Shown: positions 1-8,629, counted from the stretch's first letter. The stretch: DNA of 37,626 bases from Gemmatimonadota bacterium (GCA_028873825.1 JAPPNM010000161.1:1-37626), one strand, 5' to 3'. A program made the numbers and translations. Notes: generated by a model from the letters alone, not told the origin.

Positions 1-51
1 GCGGCCAGCGCGGATGCATCGCCGTTCGAATGCCGGGGGGATTTTGTCCAC
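1..51 (-). repeat. Dispersed GTGGACAAA repeat, left end (partial, cut by the window edge)
   Basis: Read on the minus strand, this segment starts with GTGGACAAAATCCCCCCG and continues into a block nearly identical to the left parts of the copies at 10090 and 13834. The rest lies outside the window. The ATG of the DUF3108 gene at 30 falls inside this repeat. Confidence 0.85.
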
Positions 52-962
52 GGGCCGCTCGACACGTATCGTGGCTGGCGGGCCCGGCCGTAGCGCTGGG
101 GCTGTTCTCCACGATTCCCTTCACCGCCGCGGCCCAGGGCCGCGCCGGCCTGTTCGGCGATTCGCTCCCGTTGATTCCGCGCGCGGTCGCGGACGTTCCC
201 TTCGGCCCGGGCGAGGAACTGAGGTACAAGGTCAAGTACGGAATCCTCGGGGTCGGCGAAGCCCGGATGGACATTGCCGGAATCGATACCCTCCACGGCC
301 ATCCGACGTACGCGGCCGCGTTGCACGTCAAGGCAAGCGCGGCGTGGTACGACATCGATCACAAGCTGTCCAGCTGGATCGACACGGAAACGCTGGCGTC
401 CAGGCGCTTCGTGAACGACCAGCGGGCCCGGGAGAGATACCGGGAGTTCGAGATCTTCCCCGAGGAGCGCCGCGTCCGCCGGGTGGACCACGACACCACC
501 TGGGCGATCTCCACGGCCGAGCCGCTCGACGACATCGCCTTCGTCTACCTGGCGCGGACGCTCCCGCTGGAGGTCGGGCAGACCTACGAATACAACCGGT
601 ACTTCAAGGAAGAGCGCAATCCGATCGTCCTGAAGGTGGTGAGAAGGGACAGGCGGGAGGTGGGGGCGGGCGTCTTCAACACTATCGTGCTGCAGCCCGT
701 CATTCCCGAAAGCGGCTTCTTTTCGGAGGGCGGGGACGCCGAGATCCACCTCTCCGACGACGAACGGCGGCTGCTGGTGTACATGAAGGTGGAGGGACCC
801 TATCTGCCGTTCGACATCACGATGCACCTGGAGGAGGTGCGGCCGGGCGTACCCCTGGCGACCGGGGCCGGAGCGGCCGAGGAGAGGGACGACGGCGAGT
901 CTTCCGCGCCGGGTGCGGCGAAGAGTCCGTCCCGTCTCCCGATCCGGGGACTTCCGGGCTGA
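30..962 (+). CDS. DUF3108 domain exported protein
   Basis: A 310-residue protein of the DUF3108 family, whose members are exported to the periplasm or outer envelope and have no firmly known activity. The N-terminus has an Ala/Leu-rich hydrophobic segment ending in TAAAQG, which looks like a signal peptidase I site near residue 36. The conserved family opening follows (FGPGEELRYKVKYGILGVGEA, about residues 57-77), with regularly spaced Tyr, Trp and Asp residues through about residue 270. The last 40 residues are Ala/Gly/Ser-rich and look disordered. ATG 30 is the only in-frame start I can see inside the window, and it lies within a dispersed repeat, so the first residues are repeat-encoded. 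A start upstream of the window cannot be excluded. The family call is fairly firm; the function is unknown. Confidence 0.85.
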   Translation: MPGGFCPRAARHVSWLAGPAVALGLFSTIPFTAAAQGRAGLFGDSLPLIPRAVADVPFGPGEELRYKVKYGILGVGEARMDIAGIDTLHGHPTYAAALHVKASAAWYDIDHKLSSWIDTETLASRRFVNDQRARERYREFEIFPEERRVRRVDHDTTWAISTAEPLDDIAFVYLARTLPLEVGQTYEYNRYFKEERNPIVLKVVRRDRREVGAGVFNTIVLQPVIPESGFFSEGGDAEIHLSDDERRLLVYMKVEGPYLPFDITMHLEEVRPGVPLATGAGAAEERDDGESSAPGAAKSPSRLPIRGLPG

Positions 963-1063
963 GGTCCGGCCGGCGATCCCGGCCCGGACGACGACGGCGG
1001 GTCGTCCTCCGGCGCCGCGTGCTGAGAGGTCGCGTCCCGAGGCCGCACAGGAGGGGTGCGCGT

Positions 1064-1597
1064 ATGTGGGGGGCATGGGTGCTCGCGCTGGGCTTCTTCT
1101 GGCTGGCGCGGCCGGACGACGTCTCGCTCTGCGCCGGGGGCGCGGTCGTGCTCGCCGGGCTGCTCATTCGCGGATGGGCGGCGGGCGTCCTGGAGAAGAA
1201 CCGCGAGCTCGCCGTGTCGGGTCCGTACGCCTTCACCCGCAACCCGCTCTACCTGGGCAGTTTCGTCATCGGGGCGGGCGCGGTGGTCGCCGGTGGCCGG
1301 CCGTGGATCGGTGCGGTCTTCCTGGTATTCTACGCCTGGGTCTACAGGGAGGCGATGGCGCGCGAGAAGGGCGCCCTGGAGGCCCGCTTCGGCCCGGGCT
1401 ACAGCGACTATCGCAGTGCCGTCCCCGCCTTGCTGCCCAGGTTGACGCCGTACCGCCCGCCCGGGGAAGCCTGTCGCGGGGCGACGCGCTTCTCGGTTGC
1501 CCGCTACGTGGACAACCGGGAGTGGGAGGCCGCCCTCGGGGCCGTTGCCGCGATGGGCTTCCTCGCCCTGAAGGCGATGGGGTGGCAGTTCGGCTGA
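1064..1597 (+). CDS. Isoprenylcysteine carboxyl methyltransferase-like membrane protein
   Basis: A 177-residue integral membrane protein of the ICMT/PEMT-like methyltransferase superfamily. The start at 1064 is preceded by an AGGAGGGG ribosome-binding site about 8 nt upstream. Two hydrophobic segments lie near residues 1-40, followed by the family signature GPYAFTRNPLYLGSF around residues 50-64. A further membrane segment follows, then a C-terminal FGPGYSDYRSAVP stretch. In this family that region forms the S-adenosylmethionine pocket at the membrane face. Bacterial members methylate small lipophilic or isoprenoid-like substrates, but the substrate here cannot be told. The gene follows the DUF3108 gene by about 100 bp on the same strand and could share its transcript. 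Confidence 0.82.
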   Translation: MWGAWVLALGFFWLARPDDVSLCAGGAVVLAGLLIRGWAAGVLEKNRELAVSGPYAFTRNPLYLGSFVIGAGAVVAGGRPWIGAVFLVFYAWVYREAMAREKGALEARFGPGYSDYRSAVPALLPRLTPYRPPGEACRGATRFSVARYVDNREWEAALGAVAAMGFLALKAMGWQFG

Positions 1598-1628
1598 ACC
1601 AGCCTTCCCAACGGCCCGCGGACGGAAC

Positions 1629-1770
1629 GCCCGCGGCATTCGACCGGCGGCGCACCCGCACCGGACCGCATTCGCCCGCTCGCTGACTTCCGTCCGGGGC
1701 CGGGGAGCTGCGGGCGGTGGGCACGACGCGCCCGCATCGGACCGCATTCGCCCGCTCGCGCGACTTCCGG
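1629..1770 (+). repeat. Imperfect direct repeat, partly a degenerate dispersed-repeat copy
   Basis: Two near-identical blocks, at about 1655-1693 and 1731-1769, share CGGACCGCATTCGCCCGCTC and a following GACTTCCG. The stretch from 1632 (GCGGCATTCGACCGGCGGCG) resembles the left arm of the dispersed repeat at 10090 (GGCATTCGAGCGGCGACG). It occupies the gap between two convergent genes. Confidence 0.6.
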
Positions 1771-1775
1771 AGCGC

Positions 1776-2201
1776 TCACGGCGGACCGTCGCCCGCGGAA
1801 TCCTCCTCTCGGACCTTCACCAGGGACAAGGTCGGTCCCGGCATGACATGGCCTTTGCACTTCACCTCGAATTCGTATCGCCCTGGGGTGGGGAAGACCA
1901 CGTTTTCCAGCGGCATGACGAGAGGGGTCCTGGGAGGAGGCCGGCCGGCTGGCGCGGGTGTCACTTCGGATTCGCCCTCGACAGTCAGCGAGGGTCGTCC
2001 TTCGGGGTCGCGGAGGTCGATGCGGAAGGCGTGGCGGCCTTCGTCGCGGCGGTCCCATTCCAGCGTGAGGGCAAGCGTCATGCGGTCCTGGCGGGCGGGG
2101 AACCCGGGAGCGTAGAGGTCGTGGAAAACGCCGTGGAGGTCGAGTTTTCCATCGGGTGCGCGGACGGCGCGATCGCATACGGCGGCGGTGAGTATCCTCA
2201 C
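1776..2201 (-). CDS. DUF6941 family protein
   Basis: A 141-residue protein opening with MRILTAAVCDRAVRAPDGKL and continuing into a beta-rich pattern (LDLHGVFHDLYAPGFP, then alternating polar and hydrophobic strands ending in YEFEVKCKGH). This matches the layout of DUF6941, a small beta-sandwich-like family of unknown role found in high-GC bacteria. There is no signal peptide and no membrane segment, so it is probably cytosolic. It stands alone on the minus strand, convergent with the methyltransferase gene and divergent from the 2353 gene. I see no catalytic motif. Confidence 0.7.
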   Translation of the reverse strand: MRILTAAVCDRAVRAPDGKLDLHGVFHDLYAPGFPARQDRMTLALTLEWDRRDEGRHAFRIDLRDPEGRPSLTVEGESEVTPAPAGRPPPRTPLVMPLENVVFPTPGRYEFEVKCKGHVMPGPTLSLVKVREEDSAGDGPP

Positions 2202-2352
2202 GAGTCGCCGCGCCTCCGCGCCTTCCCCCCGCGGTCCGTTCTTGCCATTGCCGATTCTTCCCGTACTTTATGGGCTTCGCCCGCGCGGCAGGGTCGTCGC
2301 GCGGAAGGGGGAGCCGGCGCGCTCCCGCCGAGTCGATCAATAACAAGGAGGA

Positions 2353-2661
2353 GTGGTGGCGAAGCAAGAGCCGATGGACCGGGCGCGGGACGAACTGTTC
2401 AGTCACATTCACCGTTGCGGAGTTCTGGAGGCGCACGAAGACGACCAGGACTCGTGGATGACCGAGACCGTCGAATACCTGGCCGAGCGCTACCCGGATC
2501 TGGGAACGAAGGAGCTGACCCAGCTCAAGGCGGTCGGGATGCAGTTCTGCAAACCCGTGATCTCCCGGCTCAGGCGCGAGCCCCCTCCCGAGCAGCCCGC
2601 GGTGGACGCGGTGGACGAAGAGAGCGGCGAAGCCCTCCTGGGAGCGCCCAGGGAGGCTTGA
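2353..2661 (+). CDS. Small hypothetical protein
   Basis: A 102-residue acidic protein that I do not recognise. The GTG start at 2353 follows an AAGGAGG ribosome-binding site very closely; a second GTG at 2356 gives better spacing and may be the real start. The sequence is mainly helical and charged, with a central WMTETVEYLAERYPDL helix, and ends in a Pro/Glu/Ala-rich tail. There is no signal peptide or membrane segment. Its stop is only 4 bp before the start of the asparaginase-family gene, so the two are probably co-transcribed. Confidence 0.65.
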   Translation: MVAKQEPMDRARDELFSHIHRCGVLEAHEDDQDSWMTETVEYLAERYPDLGTKELTQLKAVGMQFCKPVISRLRREPPPEQPAVDAVDEESGEALLGAPREA

Positions 2662-2665
2662 CCGC

Positions 2666-3772
2666 ATGCGGGAGCGACGTTCCACGACCAGCCGACGTAA
2701 CTTCCTCAGGGCTTCGGCCGGCGCCGCGGTCGGACTGGGGGCGGCCCGGCCGCTGCGAGGCTCGCCGGCGGTCCTGCGAAGCGGGGTCGCTCCGGTCGCC
2801 ATCGCAAGCGGCAACGGCATGGAGGCCGTGGACACGGCCTTTCGCCTGATGAGCGGGGGCGGCGACACTCTGGATGCCGTGGTGGAGGGGGTTAACGTCG
2901 TCGAGCGCGACCCGGACGACACCTCGGTCGGCTTCGGCGGGCTGCCGAATCTGGACGGCGTGGTCCAGCTCGACTCCTCGGTGATGCACGGCCCGAGCCG
3001 GGGTGCGGGAGCGGTGGCCTGCCTGGAGGGAATCAAGACGCCCTCCCGGGTCGCCGCGGACGTGATGCGCCACACCGACCACGTGCTCCTGGTGGGGAAG
3101 GGCGCCCAGCGGTTCGCCGTCTCGATGGGGCATGCCGTGGAGGATCTGCTCACCGACGGGAGTCGGCGCCGGTGGATCGAGTGGCGCGCGAAGATGAGCG
3201 ACACCGACGACTACCTGGCGCCGGAGTCGCCGGGGCGGAGGATTCCTCCCTTCGAGGACGATGCGGACCGCGGCGCGGAGATCCTGGACTCCCACGACGG
3301 CGTGCGCCCGCAGGGGACGATCAACTGCAACGCGGTCAACCGGGACGGCGACCTCTCCGGAGTGACCACCACCTCCGGGCTGGCCTGGAAGATCCCGGGC
3401 CGGGTAGGGGACTCCCCCATCGTTGGCGCGGGGCTTTACGTGGACAACGACGTGGGGGCCTGCGGCTCCACGGGCCGCGGCGAAGCGGTGATCAAGACCT
3501 GCGGCTCCCACTCCGTGATCGAGTCGATGCGTTCGGGCATGTCGCCCACGGACGCGTGCCTGGAGGCCCTCCGGCGCGTCGTGACCTTCACGACCGAAGC
3601 GCGACTCAGGGACGCTGGCGGGCGCCCGAATTTCAATGTGAACTACTACGCTGTGAACAAGAGAGGCGAATACGGCGGCGCGGCCATCTGGTCCGGCGCG
3701 CGCTTCGCCGTGTGCAGCGACGGGGAAAGCCGGCGCGAGGATTCGGCGTACCTGTTCGAGAGGGGGAGTTGA
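2666..3772 (+). CDS. Glycosylasparaginase/isoaspartyl peptidase family Ntn-hydrolase, Tat-exported
   Basis: A 368-residue member of the N4-(beta-N-acetylglucosaminyl)-L-asparaginase family (asparaginase_2, N-terminal nucleophile hydrolases). These enzymes self-cleave to expose a catalytic Thr, then hydrolyse the amide of asparagine-linked glycans or isoaspartyl dipeptides. The N-terminus has a twin-arginine signal (SRRNFLRAS, residues 9-17) and a hydrophobic run, implying export folded to the periplasm. The expected cleavage site is at GTINC, with Thr about residue 218. It is followed by the hallmark GVTTTSGLAWKIPGRVGDSP, then GAGLYVDN and GSTGRGEAVI. The HDTIG form of the motif is replaced by GTINC after a short insert; I recall similar variants in other bacteria. 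The next gene overlaps its stop codon. Confidence 0.9.
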   Translation: MRERRSTTSRRNFLRASAGAAVGLGAARPLRGSPAVLRSGVAPVAIASGNGMEAVDTAFRLMSGGGDTLDAVVEGVNVVERDPDDTSVGFGGLPNLDGVVQLDSSVMHGPSRGAGAVACLEGIKTPSRVAADVMRHTDHVLLVGKGAQRFAVSMGHAVEDLLTDGSRRRWIEWRAKMSDTDDYLAPESPGRRIPPFEDDADRGAEILDSHDGVRPQGTINCNAVNRDGDLSGVTTTSGLAWKIPGRVGDSPIVGAGLYVDNDVGACGSTGRGEAVIKTCGSHSVIESMRSGMSPTDACLEALRRVVTFTTEARLRDAGGRPNFNVNYYAVNKRGEYGGAAIWSGARFAVCSDGESRREDSAYLFERGS

Positions 3773-4191
3773 GCGGCACCGGCGCGGGCGGCGGGGAACG
3801 GGGCGGGAAGAACCCGAAGGCGCCGGCCGACGGCAGGCCGAAGCCCGTCGGCTTCGGCGTCGAGGAGTTGCCGGAGGTGAAGAAGATGGAGCGCCTCCAC
3901 TGCTCCGGGCGCCAGGTGCCTTCTCCGATGGGGGGATTCCTGATGGACCTGGGGGTGCGGCGGGAGGCGGACGGAACCAGCACCATCCTCTTCGAGTGCA
4001 AGACGTCGGCTCTCCGCTACCAGCTGCCCCTGAGGATCAGTACGTGGAGAGAGAGAAGGAAGGTGAGGATCCAGGCGGAAGAGGGACTGGATCCGCTGTG
4101 TCCGCGGGGAGAGCTGGGTCCTCCGCTGGTAAGGCGCGGCAAGGACTTCTTCTGTCCCCGCTGCAGCATCATGTTCGGGAGGGTTCCGTAG
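3769..4191 (+). CDS. Small Cys-containing hypothetical protein, translationally coupled
   Basis: A 140-residue protein that I do not recognise. I choose TTG 3769 because it overlaps the stop of the asparaginase gene (TTGA) and has a GGGGGAG ribosome-binding site just upstream; a GTG near 3880 is an alternative. The first 35 residues are Gly/Lys/Pro-rich and look disordered. The rest is a compact domain with several cysteines (HCSGRQ, ECKTS, LCPRGE and a terminal FFCPRC). The spacing suggests a zinc-ribbon-like fold, but this is inference. The tight coupling suggests a shared role or stoichiometry with the exported hydrolase, although no export signal is seen here. Confidence 0.6.
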   Translation: MSGTGAGGGERGGKNPKAPADGRPKPVGFGVEELPEVKKMERLHCSGRQVPSPMGGFLMDLGVRREADGTSTILFECKTSALRYQLPLRISTWRERRKVRIQAEEGLDPLCPRGELGPPLVRRGKDFFCPRCSIMFGRVP

Positions 4192-4263
4192 TCCGGCCCG
4201 GCGTCGCACTCGGGAGGCGACCGGGGAGCGTCGTCCGCGGCCCGCCGGGGGAGTAGCGTCCGT

Positions 4264-5313
4264 TTGGCCAGAATCGCGCTGATCGGGGGGGACGGGATCG
4301 GACCCGAAGTGATCGGGGTGGCGGAGACGGTTCTGGCCGCCGCCGCCGCCGGGCACGGCCTCCAGGTCACCCTGGACCGATGGGATCTGAGCGCGGACCG
4401 CTACCTGCGCAGCGGCGTGACGATCACCGACGCGGAGCGCGAACGGCTGACGGGCGAGTACGACGCGGCGCTTGTGGGCGCGTTCGGCGACCCGCGGGTC
4501 CCCGACAACGCGCACGCCCGCGACATCCTGCTGGGCTTGCGCTTCTCGGCCGACCTGTACATCAACTTCCGCCCCTGCAGGCTCCTCGTCCCGGACCTCT
4601 CCCCGCTGCGGCATCCCGACCCCGGTACCGACATCGTGTTCTTCCGCGAGAACACCGAAGGGCTGTACGCCGGCGTGGGAGGCAGCTTCAAGACCGGAAC
4701 CGGCGACGAAATCGCGACCGAAACGAGCGTCAACACCCGGAAGGGGGTCGAGCGAATCGTGCGGGCGGCCTTCGAGCACGCGGCACGCACCGGGCGGGGA
4801 CGGGTCACGCTGGTGGACAAGTCGAACGTGCTCAGGTACGAAGGAGGGCTCTGGCGCCGGGTCTTCGCCGAGGTGGGGGCGGAATTCCCGGACATCGCCC
4901 GGGAGGCGGTGTACGTCGACGCCATGGCGATGGACCTCGTGCGGCGCCCCCAGCGCTACGAGGTCGTGGTCACCTCCAATCTCTTCGGCGACATCCTCAG
5001 CGACCTCGGAGCGCAGGTGACGGGCGGGCTGGGCCTGGCGCCGTCCGCGAACCTCAACCCGGGCACGTGGGCGCTCTTCGAACCGGTGCACGGGTCGGCG
5101 CCGGACATAGCGGGCAGGGGGACGGCGAACCCGCTGGCGGCAGTCGGTTGCGCGAGTCTCGCGTTGAGCCACCTGGGTCTGGACGAGGCCGCGGCGGATG
5201 TCGACGAGTGCATCGCGGAGTCGATCCGCGAGGGCGTGACGACTCCGGATCTGGGCGGGGATTCCGCTACGGGGGAGGTTGGGGAGTGGATGGCCGCAAG
5301 GCTGTCGGGCTGA
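4264..5313 (+). CDS. Isocitrate/isopropylmalate/tartrate-type dehydrogenase
   Basis: A 349-residue beta-hydroxyacid oxidative decarboxylase of the isocitrate/isopropylmalate dehydrogenase superfamily. It starts at TTG 4264 after a GGGGGAG site. Visible motifs are the N-terminal IGGDGIGPEV, GAFGDPRVPD, the substrate-binding ADLYINFRPCRLL region, the FFRENTEGLYAG loop, DKSNVLR, and the metal-binding and cofactor regions VTSNLFGDILSD and EPVHGSAPDIAG. Length and motifs fit LeuB-like enzymes that oxidise a 2-hydroxy acid with NAD(P) and release CO2. The substrate could be 3-isopropylmalate, tartrate or a related acid: no leuC/leuD neighbour supports a leucine role, and GDPRVPD recalls tartrate-type members. 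I therefore give no symbol. Confidence 0.88.
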   Translation: MARIALIGGDGIGPEVIGVAETVLAAAAAGHGLQVTLDRWDLSADRYLRSGVTITDAERERLTGEYDAALVGAFGDPRVPDNAHARDILLGLRFSADLYINFRPCRLLVPDLSPLRHPDPGTDIVFFRENTEGLYAGVGGSFKTGTGDEIATETSVNTRKGVERIVRAAFEHAARTGRGRVTLVDKSNVLRYEGGLWRRVFAEVGAEFPDIAREAVYVDAMAMDLVRRPQRYEVVVTSNLFGDILSDLGAQVTGGLGLAPSANLNPGTWALFEPVHGSAPDIAGRGTANPLAAVGCASLALSHLGLDEAAADVDECIAESIREGVTTPDLGGDSATGEVGEWMAARLSG

Positions 5314-5600
5314 GGGGTGCGGGCACGAACCGGAGGCGCCGCCCGGTGTTGCGCCCCGCCGCTCCCGGCGCCCGCTCCGATTCGCCTTCGGCTCGCCGGC
5401 GGTCCGCGCCCTCGCGGCTTGAAACCCGCCTTCGCGCGTAGGTAGCTTTCATTCCCTTCGCGACGGCCCTCCGGGGGGCGCAGGGGCGCGGCGGGGGGTG
5501 CGGACGGCATGGCGGGGAGGGACTTCCGCGGGGCGGTGCGACGCACGCGGAGGACGAGACGAACAAGTCAGGGAGCGGTGAAACGCCGCGGGAGCGATAC
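5314..5600. other. Intergenic stretch with a possible repeat remnant
   Basis: A GC-rich gap of 287 bp. At 5351-5368, GCGCCCCGCCGCTCCCGG matches part of the dispersed-repeat copy at about 23922. Short open frames on both strands here show no family features. A promoter for the thiolase must lie here but I cannot place it. Confidence 0.4.
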
Positions 5601-6806
5601 ATGGGAACCCAGGGCTTCGAAAGGGAAGTCGTCTTTCTCTCGGGGAAGCGAACCCCGTTCGGCACCTTCGGCGGATCGCTGAAGGACTTCAGCGCCACCG
5701 ATCTGGGGGTGCTGTCGGCGCGGGCGGCGCTCGAGGCCGCGGGAATCGAGCCCGCGCGGGTGGGCCACGTCTTCTACGGCAACGCCCTGCAAACCGCCGC
5801 CGACGCCATCTATCTGGCGCGGCACGTCGGCCTGCGCGCCGGGGTGCCCCGGGAGGCCGGGGCCCTCACCGTGAACCGGCTGTGCGGCTCCGGCTTCCAG
5901 GCCATCGTGTCGGGCGCGCAGGAGATCCTGCTCGGGGGCGCGGAGGTCGCCCTCTGCGGGGGCGCGGAGTCCATGAGCCAGGCACCCCACGTGATACGGG
6001 GCGCGCGCTGGGGGGGACTTCGCCTAGGTCCGGCGGAGAACGGCTTTCAGGACCTGCTCTGGGAGGCTCTTCTCGATTCCCATTGCGGCCTCACCATGGC
6101 GCAGACGGCCGAGGAGCTTGCGGAGCGCTACGGCGTGACCCGCGAGGAGGCCGACCGAGTCGCGCTGAACAGCCAGCTCCGGGCCAAGGCGGCCTGGGAC
6201 GCGGGCCGCTTCGACGCGGAGGTCGAGCCCGTCACCGTGAAGACCCGCAAGGGAGAGTCCCGCTTCGCGATCGACGAGCACATGCGGCCCGGTACGACCA
6301 TGGAGGCGCTGGGCCGGCTGCGCCCCTACTTCAGGAGGGACGGGCTGGTCACCGCCGGGAACGCGAGCGGGATCGGAGACGGGGCCGCCTCGACGGTGCT
6401 GGCCGAACGGAGCTGGGCGGACGCCGCCGGGGCGTCGCCGATCGGTCGCCTGGTGTCGTGGGGGTTCGCGGGCGTCGATCCGCGCATCATGGGGATCGGA
6501 CCGGCGCCGGCCGCCCGGGCCGCTCTGGCGACCGCCGGGCTCGGGCTGGAGGAGATGGACCTGGTGGAGGTCAACGAGGCCTTCGCGCCCCAGTACAAGG
6601 CCGTCGAGAAGGAGCTGGGACTCGACCCCGAGCGCACCAACGTGAACGGCGGCGCGATCGCGATAACGCACCCGCTGGGCGCTTCGGGGGCCAGGATCGC
6701 GTTGCACCTTCTGCACGAGCTGCGGCGCCGGGGCGGCCGCTACGGACTGGGGTCGGCCTGTATCGGGGGCGGGCAGGGCGGGGCGGTCGTCGTCGAGGCG
6801 TGCTGA
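5601..6806 (+). CDS. Acetyl-CoA acetyltransferase (thiolase)
   Basis: A 401-residue type II thiolase of the acetyl-CoA C-acetyltransferase family. It either condenses two acetyl-CoA to acetoacetyl-CoA or cleaves 3-ketoacyl-CoA in beta-oxidation. The three catalytic elements are intact: nucleophile Cys95 in NRLCGSGFQ, His357 in ITHPLGASG, and the acid/base Cys387 in GSACIGGGQGG. NEAFAPQ (near residue 330) is also standard. Length is normal for the family. It lies upstream of a membrane protein and a 3-hydroxyacyl-CoA dehydrogenase on the same strand. An enoyl-CoA hydratase lies 6 kb away. Together they could interconvert acetyl-CoA and crotonyl-CoA. Whether the direction is biosynthetic or degradative cannot be told. 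Confidence 0.95.
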   Translation: MGTQGFEREVVFLSGKRTPFGTFGGSLKDFSATDLGVLSARAALEAAGIEPARVGHVFYGNALQTAADAIYLARHVGLRAGVPREAGALTVNRLCGSGFQAIVSGAQEILLGGAEVALCGGAESMSQAPHVIRGARWGGLRLGPAENGFQDLLWEALLDSHCGLTMAQTAEELAERYGVTREEADRVALNSQLRAKAAWDAGRFDAEVEPVTVKTRKGESRFAIDEHMRPGTTMEALGRLRPYFRRDGLVTAGNASGIGDGAASTVLAERSWADAAGASPIGRLVSWGFAGVDPRIMGIGPAPAARAALATAGLGLEEMDLVEVNEAFAPQYKAVEKELGLDPERTNVNGGAIAITHPLGASGARIALHLLHELRRRGGRYGLGSACIGGGQGGAVVVEAC

Positions 6807-6826
6807 GGCGGCGGACGGTCGCGCCG

Positions 6827-7720
6827 ATGAGTTCCCGGGGACGGCTGGCGCGTCGCGACTTCGACAGGGTCATGCGGCGTGCGGCCGAGTTGGCCGCCGA
6901 GGATCCGGGGGGCGCGGAGGATACGTTCAGCGACGCCGAGGTGGTGCGTATCGGGCGCGAGGCGGGGCTGCCGGAACAGCATGTGCGACGGGCGCTGGCG
7001 GAGCACCGGGCGCGCGGCGGCGGCGGTCGCGCGGTGGGGCGGTGGGCTTGGAGCCTGCAGCTGCTGTTGTGCCGGGACGACGTGTCGGCGAGCCGTGTGA
7101 TAGAGCGGCCCAGAGCGCGGATTCGACAGGAGCTGGACGAATTCATGGTGGGCGGCCAGCTGCTTCAGAGGGTTCGCCGGAAGGACGACCTGCTCCAGTA
7201 CCGGCCCGCCGTCGACTGGGTGTCGAGGGTGGCCCGGGCGGCCAGCTTCAGATCCCGGGAGCACTACGTAGCGTCGTCGCGGCTCGTCGAGGTGCGCCTG
7301 GAGCGCATGAGTGCGGGATCCACGCTGGTTGACATCCGAATCGATCCGGGAATCGCGGCCAACTACCGGAACTGGTGGGCAATGGCCGCGTGCGTCGTCG
7401 GACCGACGACCGGCGTGGCCGTCGGGGCGGGCATGGCGGCTCCCTCGCTGCTGGCCGTGGGGGCGGTACTGGCGGCCGGCGGAGCGGCGGTCCTGCTGTC
7501 GACGCTGCTGGTGGCGCTGTTGGCCGCTCCGGGATTTCGTCGCAGACTGGCCGATGTGCGATCCGAGGCCGAAGGGATGCTGGACGGCCTCGAGAGAGAG
7601 AACGGACTCGAACCGCCGCCTCCGGCGTGGCGGCGGTGGGTGCGGCGCCACTTCCATGGGGTGGCGCGTGAAATGATGGCGACCGAGCAAGGAGATTCGA
7701 ATTGGAGATCGAAAAGGTAG
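6827..7720 (+). CDS. Hypothetical membrane protein between thiolase and dehydrogenase
   Basis: A 297-residue protein with no firm family. The first 60 residues form a soluble helical segment (FSDAEVVRIGREAGLPEQHVRRAL), a pattern I recall from membrane proteins of high-GC bacteria. A middle region of about 120 residues is charged with predicted beta strands. A strongly hydrophobic double segment near residues 185-245 (NWWAMAACVVGPTTG, then a Leu/Ala/Val-rich run) should form two membrane helices. A basic amphipathic tail follows. Start 6827 is 18 nt after the thiolase stop and its end overlaps the next gene by 19 nt, so the three are probably one operon. Function unknown. Confidence 0.7.
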   Translation: MSSRGRLARRDFDRVMRRAAELAAEDPGGAEDTFSDAEVVRIGREAGLPEQHVRRALAEHRARGGGGRAVGRWAWSLQLLLCRDDVSASRVIERPRARIRQELDEFMVGGQLLQRVRRKDDLLQYRPAVDWVSRVARAASFRSREHYVASSRLVEVRLERMSAGSTLVDIRIDPGIAANYRNWWAMAACVVGPTTGVAVGAGMAAPSLLAVGAVLAAGGAAVLLSTLLVALLAAPGFRRRLADVRSEAEGMLDGLERENGLEPPPPAWRRWVRRHFHGVAREMMATEQGDSNWRSKR

Positions 7721-8580
7721 GCGTGGCCGGCTGCGGCCTGATGGGGAGCGGCATCGTCGAGGTGTCCGCGAAGGCGGGGTTCGACGTCGTGGTGAGGGAG
7801 ACCGACGAAGGCGCGTTGGCGGCGGGGAGGGCCAGGGTGTCGAAGTCGCTGGACCGCGCCGTGGCGAAGGGAAAGCTCGACGCGGCGGCGCGCGACGGGG
7901 CGCTGGCAAGGATCGCCTACACCACTTCCCTGGACGCCTTCGGCGACCGGGACATGGTGATCGAGGCGATCGTCGAGTCGCTGAGCGCGAAGAACGAGCT
8001 CTTCGGCTACCTGGACGGCGTCTGCCCGGAAGGGACCATCTTCGCGTCCAACACGAGCTCGCTCACCGTGACCGACATGGCCGCGGCAACTTCACGCCCG
8101 GACCGCTTCGTCGGCCTCCACTTCTTCAACCCCGTGCCGGTCATGAAGCTCGTCGAGGTCGTCAGGACGATCGTCACCAGTCAGGAGACCTTCGATGCCG
8201 CACGGGACTTCGCGGAGCGGGTCGGGAAGGTCCCCGTCGCCGCCAGGGACAATTCGGGTTTCGTCGTCAACCTGCTCCTAGTTCCCTACCTGCTCGACGC
8301 GATCCGGCAACTGGAACGCGGCGTCGCCACCGTCGAGGACATCGACACGGCGATGACGCTCGGGTGCGGCTACCCCATGGGACCGTTGACGCTCGGCGAC
8401 TTCGTGGGACTCGACACGCTCCTGCACGTGGCGGAGATCATGTACGACGAGTACCGGGAGGAGCGCTACGCGGCGCCGCCCCTCCTCAAGCGGCTCGTGG
8501 CGATGGGGCGGTACGGACGAAAGACGGGGGCGGGCTTCTACGAATGGACCCCCTCGGGACCTGTTGCCCTGAAGACGTGA
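7702..8580 (+). CDS. 3-hydroxybutyryl-CoA dehydrogenase family protein
   Basis: A 292-residue NAD-dependent 3-hydroxyacyl-CoA dehydrogenase. It interconverts acetoacetyl-CoA and 3-hydroxybutyryl-CoA, or longer chains. The N-terminal Rossmann motif is VGVAGCGLMGSGI. Further hallmarks are SNTSSLTVTDMA, the catalytic HFFNPVPVMKLVEVV stretch around residues 140-155, and a C-terminal helical domain with GYPMGPLTLGDFVGLD and GRKTGAGFY. TTG 7702 is chosen because AAGGAG lies about 8 nt upstream and no ATG precedes the dinucleotide-binding motif. The SGFVVN motif is followed by LLL rather than the usual RLL, a small deviation. It overlaps the membrane-protein gene and is the third gene of the thiolase operon. 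Confidence 0.93.
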   Translation: MEIEKVGVAGCGLMGSGIVEVSAKAGFDVVVRETDEGALAAGRARVSKSLDRAVAKGKLDAAARDGALARIAYTTSLDAFGDRDMVIEAIVESLSAKNELFGYLDGVCPEGTIFASNTSSLTVTDMAAATSRPDRFVGLHFFNPVPVMKLVEVVRTIVTSQETFDAARDFAERVGKVPVAARDNSGFVVNLLLVPYLLDAIRQLERGVATVEDIDTAMTLGCGYPMGPLTLGDFVGLDTLLHVAEIMYDEYREERYAAPPLLKRLVAMGRYGRKTGAGFYEWTPSGPVALKT

Positions 8581-8629
8581 CCGCGGCAGCCCGGCGGTAC
8601 GCGGCTCGCGGCTCGCGGCTTCCCGGATT

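Noticed and set aside
2570..3511. A 313-codon minus-strand frame over the asparaginase-family gene.
   Set aside because: Antisense shadow; the plus strand has the Tat signal and catalytic motifs of the real gene.
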